Shown here piece by piece: positions 36,107-45,276 of a stretch of 53,816 nt of DNA. This DNA comes from Shewanella sp. CG12_big_fil_rev_8_21_14_0_65_47_15 (GTDB lineage: Bacteria > Pseudomonadota > Gammaproteobacteria > Enterobacterales > Shewanellaceae), in assembly GCF_002783505.1 (NCBI RefSeq), contig NZ_PFGL01000040.1, forward strand, positions 1 through 53,816. The letters run 5' to 3'. The position numbers and the translations under genes are program-made. How positions within the stretch are numbered: position 1 is the stretch's first letter; the number at the start of each line of letters is the position of its first letter. The notes under the pieces are model-generated. The model saw only the letters and a program-made list of their open reading frames with translations, had not been told where the DNA came from and made no database searches.

Positions 36107-38905
36107 ATGAAAAAAACACTCTCAGCAAGCGCCATTTTACTGGCTTTAGGATTAACGGCCTGTTCCGAGACGCCTGTGACGCCTTCCGCAGCGTCAGCCG
36201 ATAAGGCTGTAGCTCAAACACAGCAAGCTCGGGAGGCATTAACTCAAGCGCAGTTACAACAACTCGGGGATTCGTTAGTCGTAACTTACCGTGTTGTGAC
36301 CAATGTGCCAGACGATAACTGCCTAAAAGATAAAGCCGATGGTCGCTGTTTTGTCGCTCAAATTGATTTCGTGCCCGGTATGGATTTAGCCAGCCAAGAT
36401 TGGGAAATTTATTTAAGCCAAATGCGCCCAGTGCAATCGGTTGAAAACGGTGAATTGACGATAACGCACGTTAAAGGTGATTTACATCGTATTACGCCAA
36501 CGGCGGCTTTTAAGGGATTTGTTAAGGGCGGGAAAAAGCAACTGACGTTCCGTGGTGAGCCGTGGCAATTGGCTGAAACCGACGCTATGCCAAACTATTA
36601 CCTCGCCGCAAAAGGATTAGAACCCGTCATTATCGCCAGCACTCAGGTGGGTAAAGATGCCGAAACGGGTTTAGAGACGCGTCCGTATGTTGAAGGGTTT
36701 ACGAATGTTAAAACCCAATATCAACGCACTGAAACGGATAAACTCGCGCCAGCCGATGCCGCACAATTATTTAAAGCCAATCAAAGCGTGAGTGAAGATG
36801 CCGCCTTGGCTGTGGATACCATTATCCCAACGCCACAAAAGGTGAAGGTTCATTCAACCGATACACCAGTATCTCTTGCTGGTGGTATTAAGCTCGAATA
36901 TCAGCAAGATAACCCAGAGCAAAAGAGTCAAGTTGCGGCGGCGGTGGCACGTTTAGCTCGTCTGGGTGTGGCTGAATCTGCGAGTGGCATGACGCTGAAA
37001 TTTGCCAGCCAAAAAGGGGATGAGGGCAGTTATCGCTTAGATATTCAGCCAACTGAAATTGTGATCGCTGCCAATGATGCGGCGGGCTTCTCTTACGGTT
37101 TGTCATCATTAGCAAGCCTTGTGGATGTGAATTCGCTGAAAGTGAATGCCATGACCATTGAAGACACCCCACGTTATCCGTTCCGTGGTATGCACATTGA
37201 TGTGGCACGTAATTTCCACAGCAAACAATTGTTGCTGGATTTGCTCGACCAAATGGCGGCTTATAAGCTCAATAAACTGCATTTACACATGGCTGACGAT
37301 GAAGGTTGGCGACTCGAAATCGACGGGCTACCAGAGCTGACCGACATCGGTAGTAAACGTTGCCATGATTTAGATGAAAATACCTGCTTATTACCGCAGT
37401 TAGGCAGTGGACCGTTTGGCGATACAAGCGTCAATGGCTATTACACCAAACAAGACTATATCGACATAGTGAAATATGCCGAGGCGCGTCAAATTCAGGT
37501 GATCCCATCGATGGATATGCCGGGTCATAGCCGCGCCGCGATTAAAGCGATGGATGCGCGTTTTCGTCGATTACAGGCTGAAGACGTAGAGCTTCAAAAC
37601 GCGGGCAAAGTGCAGGTTGTCCCTGTGCAGGAAACGGCAAATCAAACTCGCACAGCGGTAAAAGCGTTAGATGCGGGCGCTCGTCAATTGCAAGCTGAAG
37701 GGCAAACCACAGCAGCTGAGCAATATTTGTTATCCGATGCAAACGACAAAACGGTTTATTCTTCAGTGCAATATTACGACGACAATACGCTTAACGTGTG
37801 TATGGAGTCGACCTATCAGTTTGTCGATAAGGTGATTGATGAAATTGCCAAGTTACACCAAGCCGCGGGTCAACCATTGACGCGTTACCACATTGGTGCC
37901 GATGAAACGGCGGGAGCTTGGAAACAATCACCCCAATGTTTAGCATTTGTCGCCAATAACGATAAAGGCGTTAAGTCGATAGATGACTTAGGCGCTTATT
38001 TTATTGAACGAATTTCGACTATGTTAGCGGCAAAAGGCATTGAAGCTGCAGGGTGGAGCGATGGCATGAGCCATGTTCGCCCTGAAAATATGCCCGCTAA
38101 GGTGCAGTCTAATATTTGGGACGTGATTGCCCATAAAGGTCATGAGCGCGCCAATCAGCAGGCGAATCTTGGTTGGGAAACCGTGCTCTCTAATCCTGAG
38201 GTGTTGTACTTTGATTTCCCCTATGAGGCCGATCCTAAAGAGCATGGTTATTACTGGGCGAGTCGTGCGACCAACAGCCATAAAGTCTTTAGCTTTATGC
38301 CAGATAACTTAGCCGCCAATGCCGAGCAATGGACCGATATTGAAAATCAGCCGTTCGAAGCGGACGACAGAATAAAACTCGATGAGGCGGGTAACAAAGT
38401 CTCGGGCCCAAGGGAGAAAGGCAAACCTTTTACTGGCTTGCAAGGGCAGATTTGGAGTGAGTCGATTCGCAGTGACGCTACGATTGAATACATGGTGTTC
38501 CCGCGTTTATTGATGTTGGCCGAGCGTGCGTGGCACCAAGCGGCATGGGAAGTGCCTTATCAATATCAAGGTGCTGTATATAACCAAAGTTCGGGCGCTT
38601 TTACTTTGACCATGCGTGATGCACAGGCAAAGGAGTGGCAACAACTCGCGAATACCTTAGGTCATAAAGAGTTTATCAAGCTCGATAAAGCGGGGATCGA
38701 TTATCGCGTACCGACAGTCGGCGCCGAGATCCGTGAGGGCAAGCTGTTTGCCAATATCGCCTATCCCGGGCTCAAACTGGAATACCGAAGCCTCAATGGC
38801 CAATGGCAAGCTTATCAAGCGGGATTGGCGGTCACTGCACCGATCGAGATCCGCGCCATTGCTGCCGATGGTATTCGTAAAGGCCGAAGCTTAATCGTTA
38901 ACTAA
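36107..38905 (+). CDS. hex: GH20 beta-N-acetylhexosaminidase lipoprotein
   Basis: This enzyme releases GlcNAc from chitobiose and longer chitooligosaccharides. The 932 residues start with the lipoprotein signal MKKTLSASAILLALGLTAC (Cys19). The domains are: N-terminal CHB_HEX carbohydrate-binding type (about 50-210), GH20b (about 235-355), catalytic TIM barrel (about 360-830), and a C-terminal beta domain. The substrate-assisted catalytic pair is Asp599-Glu600 in HIGADETAGAW; the active-site loop MPGHSRAA carries His474. An odd feature is a 39-residue tandem duplication (493-531) inside the barrel, right after the MPGH helix. It is probably anchored in the periplasm or at the cell surface, third gene of the NagR-controlled unit. 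Confidence 0.92.
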   Translation: MKKTLSASAILLALGLTACSETPVTPSAASADKAVAQTQQAREALTQAQLQQLGDSLVVTYRVVTNVPDDNCLKDKADGRCFVAQIDFVPGMDLASQDWEIYLSQMRPVQSVENGELTITHVKGDLHRITPTAAFKGFVKGGKKQLTFRGEPWQLAETDAMPNYYLAAKGLEPVIIASTQVGKDAETGLETRPYVEGFTNVKTQYQRTETDKLAPADAAQLFKANQSVSEDAALAVDTIIPTPQKVKVHSTDTPVSLAGGIKLEYQQDNPEQKSQVAAAVARLARLGVAESASGMTLKFASQKGDEGSYRLDIQPTEIVIAANDAAGFSYGLSSLASLVDVNSLKVNAMTIEDTPRYPFRGMHIDVARNFHSKQLLLDLLDQMAAYKLNKLHLHMADDEGWRLEIDGLPELTDIGSKRCHDLDENTCLLPQLGSGPFGDTSVNGYYTKQDYIDIVKYAEARQIQVIPSMDMPGHSRAAIKAMDARFRRLQAEDVELQNAGKVQVVPVQETANQTRTAVKALDAGARQLQAEGQTTAAEQYLLSDANDKTVYSSVQYYDDNTLNVCMESTYQFVDKVIDEIAKLHQAAGQPLTRYHIGADETAGAWKQSPQCLAFVANNDKGVKSIDDLGAYFIERISTMLAAKGIEAAGWSDGMSHVRPENMPAKVQSNIWDVIAHKGHERANQQANLGWETVLSNPEVLYFDFPYEADPKEHGYYWASRATNSHKVFSFMPDNLAANAEQWTDIENQPFEADDRIKLDEAGNKVSGPREKGKPFTGLQGQIWSESIRSDATIEYMVFPRLLMLAERAWHQAAWEVPYQYQGAVYNQSSGAFTLTMRDAQAKEWQQLANTLGHKEFIKLDKAGIDYRVPTVGAEIREGKLFANIAYPGLKLEYRSLNGQWQAYQAGLAVTAPIEIRAIAADGIRKGRSLIVN
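37466..37699 (+). repeat. Diverged in-frame 117-bp tandem duplication within hex
   Basis: Copy 1 (37466-37582, residues 454-492) and copy 2 (37583-37699, residues 493-531) align without gaps, at 16 of 39 identical residues. Matching parts are IQVIP/VQVVP, RAAIKAMDA/RTAVKALDA and RRLQAE/RQLQAE. Copy 2 has lost the MPGH loop (VQETANQ instead). Removing 39 codons restores the arrangement I recall for other GH20 chitobiases. Confidence 0.75.
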
Positions 38906-38922
38906 ATTGGTTTTTATATCTG

Positions 38923-38957
38923 GCTGTATTTTAAAGATAAAATACAGCATTTTGTTT
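38923..38957 (+). terminator. Terminator after hex
   Basis: GCTGTATTTTA (38923-38933) pairs perfectly with TAAAATACAGC (38938-38948), followed by a T-rich tract. Confidence 0.8.
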
Positions 38958-39015
38958 TTCTGTGTCAGTGATTTCCTAAATTTGATTTTAGATCATAAAT
39001 CACTTAAAAAAGTAA

Positions 39016-39031
39016 ATGACAACGCTGTCAT
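39016..39031. promoter_or_regulatory. Putative NagR operator 3 (nagK-nagB-nagA unit)
   Basis: ATGACAACGCTGTCAT is a perfect copy, 96 bp upstream of the nagK start. Confidence 0.8.
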
Positions 39032-39127
39032 TTTTACTGTAACATTGAGTTAACTAAAGTTGAGCGCTGTATTAACGGCAAATAATAAGCAACGGTAGCG
39101 CTGCATTGATAGGTGAAGAGGGGTGTC

Positions 39128-40063
39128 ATGGGGTTAGTCCAGACAAAAGATCAACAACTGTTTATAGGTATCGATGGCGGCGGCAGTAAATGTCGCGCCA
39201 CCATCTACTGCGCAGACGGTGCCGTTTTAGGGACAGGTGTTGCTGGACGCGCAAATCCACTGCATGGTCTCACACAAACATTTGAATCCATTGAAGCATC
39301 GACTCGCCTAGCGTTGCTGGATGCGGGCATGAACGAGAGCGATAGTCACTTGCTGGTGGCGGGTCTTGGTCTTGCTGGCGTGAATGTTCCTAGGTTATAT
39401 CAAGACGTGATCAACTGGCAGCATCCTTTTGCGGCTATGTATGTCACTACAGATCTGCATACCGCTTGTATTGGTGCCCATCGCGGCGCCGATGGCGCAG
39501 TGATCATCACGGGTACGGGTTCTTGCGGTTATGCCCATGTTGGTGATACCAGCTTGAGTATTGGCGGTTATGGTTTTGCATTGGGCGATAAGGGCAGCGG
39601 TGCTTGGCTTGGATTAAAAGCCGCCGAACACGTGTTGTTAGCACTCGATGGCTTTGCCGTACCAACCCGATTAACTGACATGCTGCTGAATTATTTTAAC
39701 GTCACAGATGCGCTCGGCATTGTCGAGAATCTAGCGGGTAAATCATCAAGTTGCTACGCCGCATTAGCCAGAAGCGTGCTCGATTGCGCCAATGAAGGTG
39801 ACGCAGTCGCGACGGCGATAGTGCAAGAGGGTGCGGATTATATTAGCGAAATGGCGCGTAAGCTATTTAGCCTAAATCCGGTGCGTTTTTCGATGATCGG
39901 TGGCCTTGCCGAGCCTTTACAAGTCTGGCTCGGTGCCGATGTGGTCGCCAAAATTTCAGAAACCTTAGCGCCACCCGAACTCGGTGCTATGTATTTCGCC
40001 CAACAAGAATTTAGTAAGTCGTTGTCAGTGCAAATAGGCACTGAAGCCAAATCCAGTATTTGA
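39128..40063 (+). CDS. nagK: N-acetylglucosamine kinase, BadF/BadG family (NagKII)
   Basis: Phosphorylates GlcNAc to GlcNAc-6-phosphate in the cytoplasm. The 311 residues show the ATPase phosphate-1 motif IGIDGGGSKCRATIYCADG, the connecting DLHTACIGAHRG block, the phosphate-2 motif ITGTGSCGYA and GGYGFALGDKGSGAWLGLKA. This is the BadF/BadG/BcrA type rather than ROK-type NagK, as known for Shewanella. The ATG at 39128 is preferred, with GAAGAGGGG just upstream; a GTG at 39113 would place the start at that ribosome site. nagB follows at 17 nt. Confidence 0.9.
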   Translation: MGLVQTKDQQLFIGIDGGGSKCRATIYCADGAVLGTGVAGRANPLHGLTQTFESIEASTRLALLDAGMNESDSHLLVAGLGLAGVNVPRLYQDVINWQHPFAAMYVTTDLHTACIGAHRGADGAVIITGTGSCGYAHVGDTSLSIGGYGFALGDKGSGAWLGLKAAEHVLLALDGFAVPTRLTDMLLNYFNVTDALGIVENLAGKSSSCYAALARSVLDCANEGDAVATAIVQEGADYISEMARKLFSLNPVRFSMIGGLAEPLQVWLGADVVAKISETLAPPELGAMYFAQQEFSKSLSVQIGTEAKSSI

Positions 40064-40080
40064 ACCTGAAGGTAAAAGAC

Positions 40081-41079
40081 ATGACAAACACTATTATGGA
40101 GCAAGAAGCTCGCACCGCACCGCAAAAAATCGCTGGTCAGTTAGACGCTAACGCTGAAATCATGCAGCAGTTAGGTGAAAAACTGCGCGCCTTCGATCCC
40201 CGTTTTGTGATGATCGTTGGTCGTGGTTCATCGGATCATGCGGGTGTTTTTGCTAAGTACTTATTTGAAATCGAAGCGGGCGTACCGACGTTTGCCGCCG
40301 CACCTTCAGTGGCGAGTGTGTATGGTAAAACCTTGAAACTCGAAGGCGGTTTAGTGATTGTGATTTCACAATCTGGCCGTAGCCCTGATATTTTGGCGCA
40401 GGCGCGGATGGCAAAAAATGCCGGCGCTTTCTGTGTTGCCTTAGTCAATGATGAAACTGCACCGATTAAAGATATCGTCGATGTGGTTGTACCTTTACGC
40501 GCCGGCGAAGAAAAAGCCGTTGCTGCGACTAAGAGTTACCTCGCAACCTTGTCGGCGATTTTACAACTCGCCGCCGCTTGGACTCAGAGCGAATCACTCG
40601 CTAGCGCCATCGCTTCTTTACCCCAGGCGCTGCAAACGGCGGTGGATGCTGAGCCACAACTCACGCCAGAATCCGTTGCCGACGTGAAAAACTTAGTCGT
40701 ACTTGGTCGTGGCTTAGGTTATGCGGTATCTAAGGAAATTGCGCTTAAGTTAAAAGAAGTGTGCTCAATCCATGCTGAAGCCTTCAGTAGCGCCGAGTTC
40801 CTCCACGGTCCTGTGACCTTAGTTGAGAAAAAACTCACTATCGTCGATGTGTGCATTGGCGATGAATCCTACGCTAGCCACATCGAACAGATTGAAAATG
40901 TGAGCCAACGCGGCGCCGATTTAGTGCATCTGAATCAAACCTCGACCGACATACACCCACGTGTGGCGCCGTTAGCCTTATTACAACGTTTCTATATCGA
41001 CGTGGCTGCGGTTGCGATTGCCCGCGGTATCGACCCTGACCAACCGGCTGGCCTTAAAAAAGTGACCCAAACGCTCTAA
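40081..41079 (+). CDS. nagB-II: Glucosamine-6-phosphate deaminase, SIS-domain type (NagBII)
   Basis: Converts glucosamine-6-P to fructose-6-P and ammonia. The 332 residues form two SIS domains: GRGSSDHAGVFAKYLFE near 45, VISQSGRSPDILAQARMAKN near 97, and LGRGLGYAVSKEIALKLKEV near 215, then the active-site loop HAEAFSSAEFLHGP near 235. It is related to the GlmS isomerase half and unrelated to classical NagB; Shewanella uses this form (known). The ATG at 40081 has GAAGGT 7-8 nt upstream; a TTG at 40060 overlapping nagK is less likely. Confidence 0.9.
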   Translation: MTNTIMEQEARTAPQKIAGQLDANAEIMQQLGEKLRAFDPRFVMIVGRGSSDHAGVFAKYLFEIEAGVPTFAAAPSVASVYGKTLKLEGGLVIVISQSGRSPDILAQARMAKNAGAFCVALVNDETAPIKDIVDVVVPLRAGEEKAVAATKSYLATLSAILQLAAAWTQSESLASAIASLPQALQTAVDAEPQLTPESVADVKNLVVLGRGLGYAVSKEIALKLKEVCSIHAEAFSSAEFLHGPVTLVEKKLTIVDVCIGDESYASHIEQIENVSQRGADLVHLNQTSTDIHPRVAPLALLQRFYIDVAAVAIARGIDPDQPAGLKKVTQTL

Positions 41080-41134
41080 GCTGTCGAAATTAAAGACTTA
41101 AGTCACTCGTGTTATTTATTGAAAGAGGTTTGCG

Positions 41135-42271
41135 ATGAAAATCACCCTGATCGCCGAGCGTATTTTCGATGGTGAATATTTCCATCAAGATGTGCCTGTG
41201 ACTGTCGAAGACGGGCACATTCTGGCGTTTGATACGGTTGTTGGCGCGAAGGAAATCCGCCAAGCCGGAACGCTGGTGCCAGGTTTTATCGATGTGCAAG
41301 TGAACGGTGGCGGCGGGGCGTTATTCAATGCCGATCCGAGTGTTAATTGTATTGAGACTATCGGCCGTGCCCATGCGCGTTTTGGTACGACGGGATTTTT
41401 ACCTACGCTTATCACAGATGATGTTAGCGTGATGACCAATGCGGCCGATGCCGTGGCCGAGGCCTTAGTCAAAGGTAGCGCTGGCGTTCTAGGGGTGCAT
41501 TTTGAAGGGCCACATTTATCTGTGCCTAAAAAAGGTGTACATCCGCAGGGCTTTATTCGTGACATCACTGATGCCGAACTCGCGGTATTTTGTCGTCAAG
41601 ACTTAGGGGTCAAAGTTGTCACGCTTGCACCCGAGAATGTGTCGCCAGAGGTGATCCGCATGCTTGTCGCCTCGGGCGTGAAGGTGTGTTTGGGCCATTC
41701 TAATGCTGACTACGATACTGTGGTTGCGGCATTAGCGGCAGGCGCGACGGGCTTTACCCATCTTTATAATGCTATGTCACCACTGGGTTCCCGCGAGCCG
41801 GGCATGGTTGGCGCGGCGATTGAGAGTGAAACCGCTTGGTGTGGGCTGATTGTCGATGGTCACCATGTGCATCCCGCGGCGGCAAAGGTCGCACTAAGGG
41901 CAAAACCTAGAGGCAAGATGATGTTAGTCACGGATGCTATGCCACCTGTGGGTATGGAGGATGAGACTAGCTTTGAGCTCTTTGGTACTCAAGTGCTGAG
42001 AGTCGGCGACAGATTAAACGCTGTGACCGGTGAGCTGGCGGGCTGTGTGCTCGATATGGCTACTGCGGTCAATAATACCGTCAACTTGTTGGGTTTACCT
42101 TTGGCGGAAGCCTTGAGAATGGCGGCGCTTTATCCCGCGCAGTTCCTCGGGATTGACCATAAAGCTGGCCGTTTAGCACTGGGGCATAGGGCTGATTTTG
42201 TCTTGCTCGATGGGCACAACAAAGTGCAGGCAAACTATATTGTTGGAAATGCAGTTTATGTTCGCCCTTAG
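41135..42271 (+). CDS. nagA: N-acetylglucosamine-6-phosphate deacetylase
   Basis: Removes acetate from GlcNAc-6-P, giving glucosamine-6-P for NagBII. The 378 residues form an amidohydrolase barrel. Visible metal and catalytic residues include Glu124 in HFEGPHLS, His in LGHSNADYD and FTHLYNAMSPL, and the catalytic Asp in VTDAMPPVG near 270. DGHHVHP near 245 is the substrate loop. A GAAAGAGG ribosome site supports the ATG. It is third in the nagK-nagB-nagA unit, which appears to end at the hairpin at 42303-42341. Confidence 0.95.
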   Translation: MKITLIAERIFDGEYFHQDVPVTVEDGHILAFDTVVGAKEIRQAGTLVPGFIDVQVNGGGGALFNADPSVNCIETIGRAHARFGTTGFLPTLITDDVSVMTNAADAVAEALVKGSAGVLGVHFEGPHLSVPKKGVHPQGFIRDITDAELAVFCRQDLGVKVVTLAPENVSPEVIRMLVASGVKVCLGHSNADYDTVVAALAAGATGFTHLYNAMSPLGSREPGMVGAAIESETAWCGLIVDGHHVHPAAAKVALRAKPRGKMMLVTDAMPPVGMEDETSFELFGTQVLRVGDRLNAVTGELAGCVLDMATAVNNTVNLLGLPLAEALRMAALYPAQFLGIDHKAGRLALGHRADFVLLDGHNKVQANYIVGNAVYVRP

Positions 42272-42302
42272 TGTGCGTTGAGTCAGCAAAGCGTTAACCT
42301 TG

Positions 42303-42341
42303 GCCCTTGTCGTATTTTGATGACAGGGGCTAAGTTTTTTT
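42303..42341 (+). terminator. Terminator between nagA and nagX
   Basis: GCCCTTGTC pairs with GACAGGGGC (one G-U) and is followed by TAAG and T7. nagX therefore needs read-through or its own promoter within about 80 bp. Confidence 0.7.
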
Positions 42342-42423
42342 ATTGTACAGCACTCATTTTGTACAGCATTAGTTTTGCTCAACTTTACTAAAAGCTTTTA
42401 ATAACAATAATAAAGGATGATGT

Positions 42424-43578
42424 ATGGACACAACACAGATAAACGCGACTTTGCCAGTAAAAGCGAATAAACCTAGGTTGATGTCGCTGGATGCACTGCG
42501 CGGTTTCGATATGTTTTGGATTTTGGGCGGTGAGGCCCTGTTTGGTGGCTTGCTTATTTTAACGGGCTGGGCAGGTTGGCAATGGGGCGATGAACAGATG
42601 CACCATAGCCAATGGAACGGCTTTCGGTTTTACGATTTAATCTTCCCGCTGTTTATTTTCCTCTCAGGTGTGGCCTTAGGTTTATCTCCCAAACGTTTAG
42701 ATCAATTACCTATGAATGAGCGGTTACCTGTGTATCGCCATGGGATTAAACGACTCTTTTTATTGCTGCTACTGGGCATTTTATACAATCACGGTTGGGG
42801 AACCGGTGCGCCTGCCGATCCTGAAAAAATTCGCTATGCCAGTGTGTTAGGCCGCATCGCCTTTGCATGGTTCTTTGCCGCATTACTGGTGTGGCACACG
42901 AGTCTACGAACCCAAGTTATCGTCGCCTTGGGTATTTTGCTCGGTTACGGCGCAATGCAACTTTGGTTGCCTTTTCCCGGTGGACAGGCGGGTGTGCTTT
43001 CGCCAACGGAATCTATCAACGCCTATATCGATTCGATTTTATTGCCTGGCGTCAGCTATCAGGGGCGCACGCCCGATCCTGAAGGTTTATTGTCGACCAT
43101 CCCCGCCATAGTCAATGCGTTAGCGGGGGTGTTTGTCGGCCACTTTATTGTTAAATCCCATCCTAAAGGTGAGTGGGCTAAAGTGGGATTGCTCGCCGCT
43201 GCGGGTGGTGTTTGCTTAGCCTTAGGTTGGCTGTTGGATCTTGTCATTCCGGTTAATAAAGAGCTGTGGACCAGTTCATTTGTGCTGGTGACGTCGGGCT
43301 GGAGCATGATCCTACTGGCGCTATTCTATGCCTTAGTCGATGTGCTTAAGTGGCAAAAAGCCGCCTTTTTCTTCGTGGTGATAGGTACCAACGCCATCAT
43401 TATTTACTTAGCATCGAGCTTAGTGGATTGGAAATATATCGCCCAAAGCGTGTTTGGCGGCTTAGTGCTGGCCTTGCCTGAAAGCGCTCAAGCGTTAGCT
43501 GCGGTTATCAGCTTGCTTGCGGTGCAGTGGCTGGTGTTATATTGGATGTATCGCCGCAATATTTTTGTCAGGATTTAG
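42424..43578 (+). CDS. nagX: Transmembrane acyltransferase-like protein NagX (DUF5009 family)
   Basis: A 384-residue inner-membrane protein with about ten hydrophobic helices. The family start RLMSLDALRGFDMFWILGGE at residues 19-38 is shared with heparan-alpha-glucosaminide N-acetyltransferase-like proteins. FYDLIFPLFIFLSGVALGLS near 75 is another conserved part, containing the acyltransferase-type membrane core. NagX is a conserved partner of GlcNAc loci in Shewanella and others, but its reaction is not proven; a role on amino sugars at the inner membrane is inferred from the homologue. It sits between nagA and nagP. Confidence 0.85.
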   Translation: MDTTQINATLPVKANKPRLMSLDALRGFDMFWILGGEALFGGLLILTGWAGWQWGDEQMHHSQWNGFRFYDLIFPLFIFLSGVALGLSPKRLDQLPMNERLPVYRHGIKRLFLLLLLGILYNHGWGTGAPADPEKIRYASVLGRIAFAWFFAALLVWHTSLRTQVIVALGILLGYGAMQLWLPFPGGQAGVLSPTESINAYIDSILLPGVSYQGRTPDPEGLLSTIPAIVNALAGVFVGHFIVKSHPKGEWAKVGLLAAAGGVCLALGWLLDLVIPVNKELWTSSFVLVTSGWSMILLALFYALVDVLKWQKAAFFFVVIGTNAIIIYLASSLVDWKYIAQSVFGGLVLALPESAQALAAVISLLAVQWLVLYWMYRRNIFVRI

Positions 43579-43603
43579 TCTGTTCGCTTAATAGCTTGAG
43601 ATG

Positions 43604-43637
43604 AGCCGCACGCACTCAGTGTCTGCGGCTTTTTTTA
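43604..43637 (+). terminator. Terminator after nagX
   Basis: AGCCGCA (43604-43610) pairs with TGCGGCT (43624-43630) and is followed by T7. Confidence 0.8.
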
Positions 43638-43728
43638 CATTATTTTCTGGATGTGAGTCATCACTTACTTATAACTTATCAGTTGGCCAATCGATGATTA
43701 CGAGGGAATATTTGCGGGAATTTATTAA

Positions 43729-43744
43729 ATGACAGCGTTGTCTT
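43729..43744. promoter_or_regulatory. Putative NagR operator 4 (nagP), imperfect
   Basis: ATGACAGCGTTGTCTT has a right arm differing at one base from the perfect dyad. It is 157 bp upstream of nagP. Confidence 0.7.
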
Positions 43745-43900
43745 TTTGTGTTATTTGTTTTAACATCACTGAAACAATGGTGCGTTTGGATGATAACATT
43801 AGCCATTGCGGACGAGTCGCGATACGGATATTCGGGAACTTAGGCATTAATGTAAACCCCGTTATCACCTTAATAATTAATTACTATAAGAAGCAGGTTT

Positions 43901-45205
43901 ATGGAAATGACACTCGATAAAAGCCAGCAGAAAAGCAGCTTTCTCCCCATGGCCATAGTGGCCGCGCTCTTTTTCATCCTCGGATTCGCCACTTGGTTGA
44001 ATGGGTCTTTAATGCCGTATTTGAAACAAATATTGCAACTCAATCCCTTTCAAGCGTCGTTGATCCTGTTTTCTTTTTATATCGCAGTGACCTTTACTGC
44101 CTTGCCATCCGCTTGGCTTATCCGCAAAGTCGGTTATAAGAATGGTATGGCGATTGGCATGGGCGTGATGATGCTGGCGGGTTTACTGTTTATCCCCGCC
44201 GCGGAAACCCAAATATTTGCCTTATTTCTTTTCGCCCAATTAGTGATGGGCGCGGGCCAAACTCTACTACAAACTGCGGTTAACCCCTATGTGGTGCGTT
44301 TAGGCCCTGAAGAATCCGCCGCTGCCCGTGTGAGTGTGATGGGTATTTTGAATAAAGGTGCGGGTGTGATTGCGCCTATGGTGTTCTCTGCACTGATTTT
44401 AGACAGTTTTAAAGACCGTATCGGTACTGAGCTGACTCAAATTCAAATTGATGAAATGGCTGACGGTTTAGTATTGCCCTATTTAGGCATGGCGATTTTT
44501 ATTGGCATTTTGGCGTTAGCGGTGAAGAAGTCACCCTTGCCAGAATTATCCAATGAAGGTGAAGTGGCTGAAAATACCGATAAAGGCCAACTTAAAGCGG
44601 CACTGTCTCACCCTAACTTAGCCTTTGGCGTGCTGGCGCTGTTTGTGTATGTGGCGGTGGAAGTGATCGCCGGTGACACTATCGGCACTTTTGCATTATC
44701 ACTCGGGGTTGAACATTACGGGGTGATGACCTCCTATACCATGGTGTGTATGGTGCTGGGTTATTCTTTAGGTATCCTATTAATTCCTCGCTTTATTTCA
44801 CAGCCTAAGGCCTTGATGGTGTCGGCCATTTTAGGTTTGCTACTGACATGCGGTATTTTGTTTGGCGACAATAACTCCTACGCTATCGCCAATGTTTTGT
44901 TAGTGCCCTTTGGTGGCGTCGCGCTACCTGACACCCTGTTGATGATTGCCTTCCTTGGTTTAGCCAATGCGATTGTTTGGCCTGCAGTATGGCCGCTAGC
45001 CTTGTCGGGTATGGGCAAATTGACCAGCACAGGTTCTGCGCTGCTTATCATGGGGATTGCTGGTGGCGCCTTTGGTCCAGTGTCTTGGGGCTTAATGAGT
45101 TCGGCGACAGATATGGGTATGCAGGGCGGTTATATGGTGATGTTGCCCTGTTATCTATTCATTCTGTTCTACGCGGTGAAAGGTCATAGGATGCGTCGTT
45201 GGTAA
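43901..45205 (+). CDS. nagP: N-acetylglucosamine permease, sugar:proton symporter
   Basis: A 434-residue major facilitator (FucP-like FHS subfamily) with 12 hydrophobic helices. It opens ALFFILGFATWLNGSLMPYL near residue 20, a hallmark of the FucP/NagP group, then AWLIRKVGYKNGMAIGM near 68 and QTAVNPYVVRLGPEESAAAR near 120. It brings free GlcNAc into the cytoplasm, replacing a phosphotransferase route. Two ATGs two codons apart (43901, 43907) are both possible; the ribosome site AAGAAGCAGG fits either. It has its own operator and its own terminator. Confidence 0.92.
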   Translation: MEMTLDKSQQKSSFLPMAIVAALFFILGFATWLNGSLMPYLKQILQLNPFQASLILFSFYIAVTFTALPSAWLIRKVGYKNGMAIGMGVMMLAGLLFIPAAETQIFALFLFAQLVMGAGQTLLQTAVNPYVVRLGPEESAAARVSVMGILNKGAGVIAPMVFSALILDSFKDRIGTELTQIQIDEMADGLVLPYLGMAIFIGILALAVKKSPLPELSNEGEVAENTDKGQLKAALSHPNLAFGVLALFVYVAVEVIAGDTIGTFALSLGVEHYGVMTSYTMVCMVLGYSLGILLIPRFISQPKALMVSAILGLLLTCGILFGDNNSYAIANVLLVPFGGVALPDTLLMIAFLGLANAIVWPAVWPLALSGMGKLTSTGSALLIMGIAGGAFGPVSWGLMSSATDMGMQGGYMVMLPCYLFILFYAVKGHRMRRW

Positions 45206-45228
45206 AGCCGTTTTGCTCAATAACAAAA

Positions 45229-45250
45229 AAGCCCTCGTAAACGAGGGCTT
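45229..45250. terminator. Terminator between nagP and the porin gene
   Basis: AAGCCCTCGT pairs with ACGAGGGCTT around two bases, with A6 upstream and T-rich sequence downstream, between converging genes. Confidence 0.8.
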
Positions 45251-45276
45251 CTTATCTGGATATAAATGCTAGAGGA

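Larger units (their letters stand above)
43579..43900. other. Intergenic region between nagX and nagP
   Basis: 322 bp with the nagX terminator and NagR operator 4. A 63-codon frame at 43729-43920 begins within the operator itself and overlaps the nagP start; it is not a gene. No other structure is seen. Confidence 0.6.

Noticed and set aside
43646..43660. TGTGAGTCATCACT as a CRP site near nagP
   Set aside because: The half-sites are 4 bp apart, not 6.
43729..43920. 63-codon frame upstream of nagP
   Set aside because: Its start lies in the NagR-type operator and it overlaps nagP; no ribosome site.
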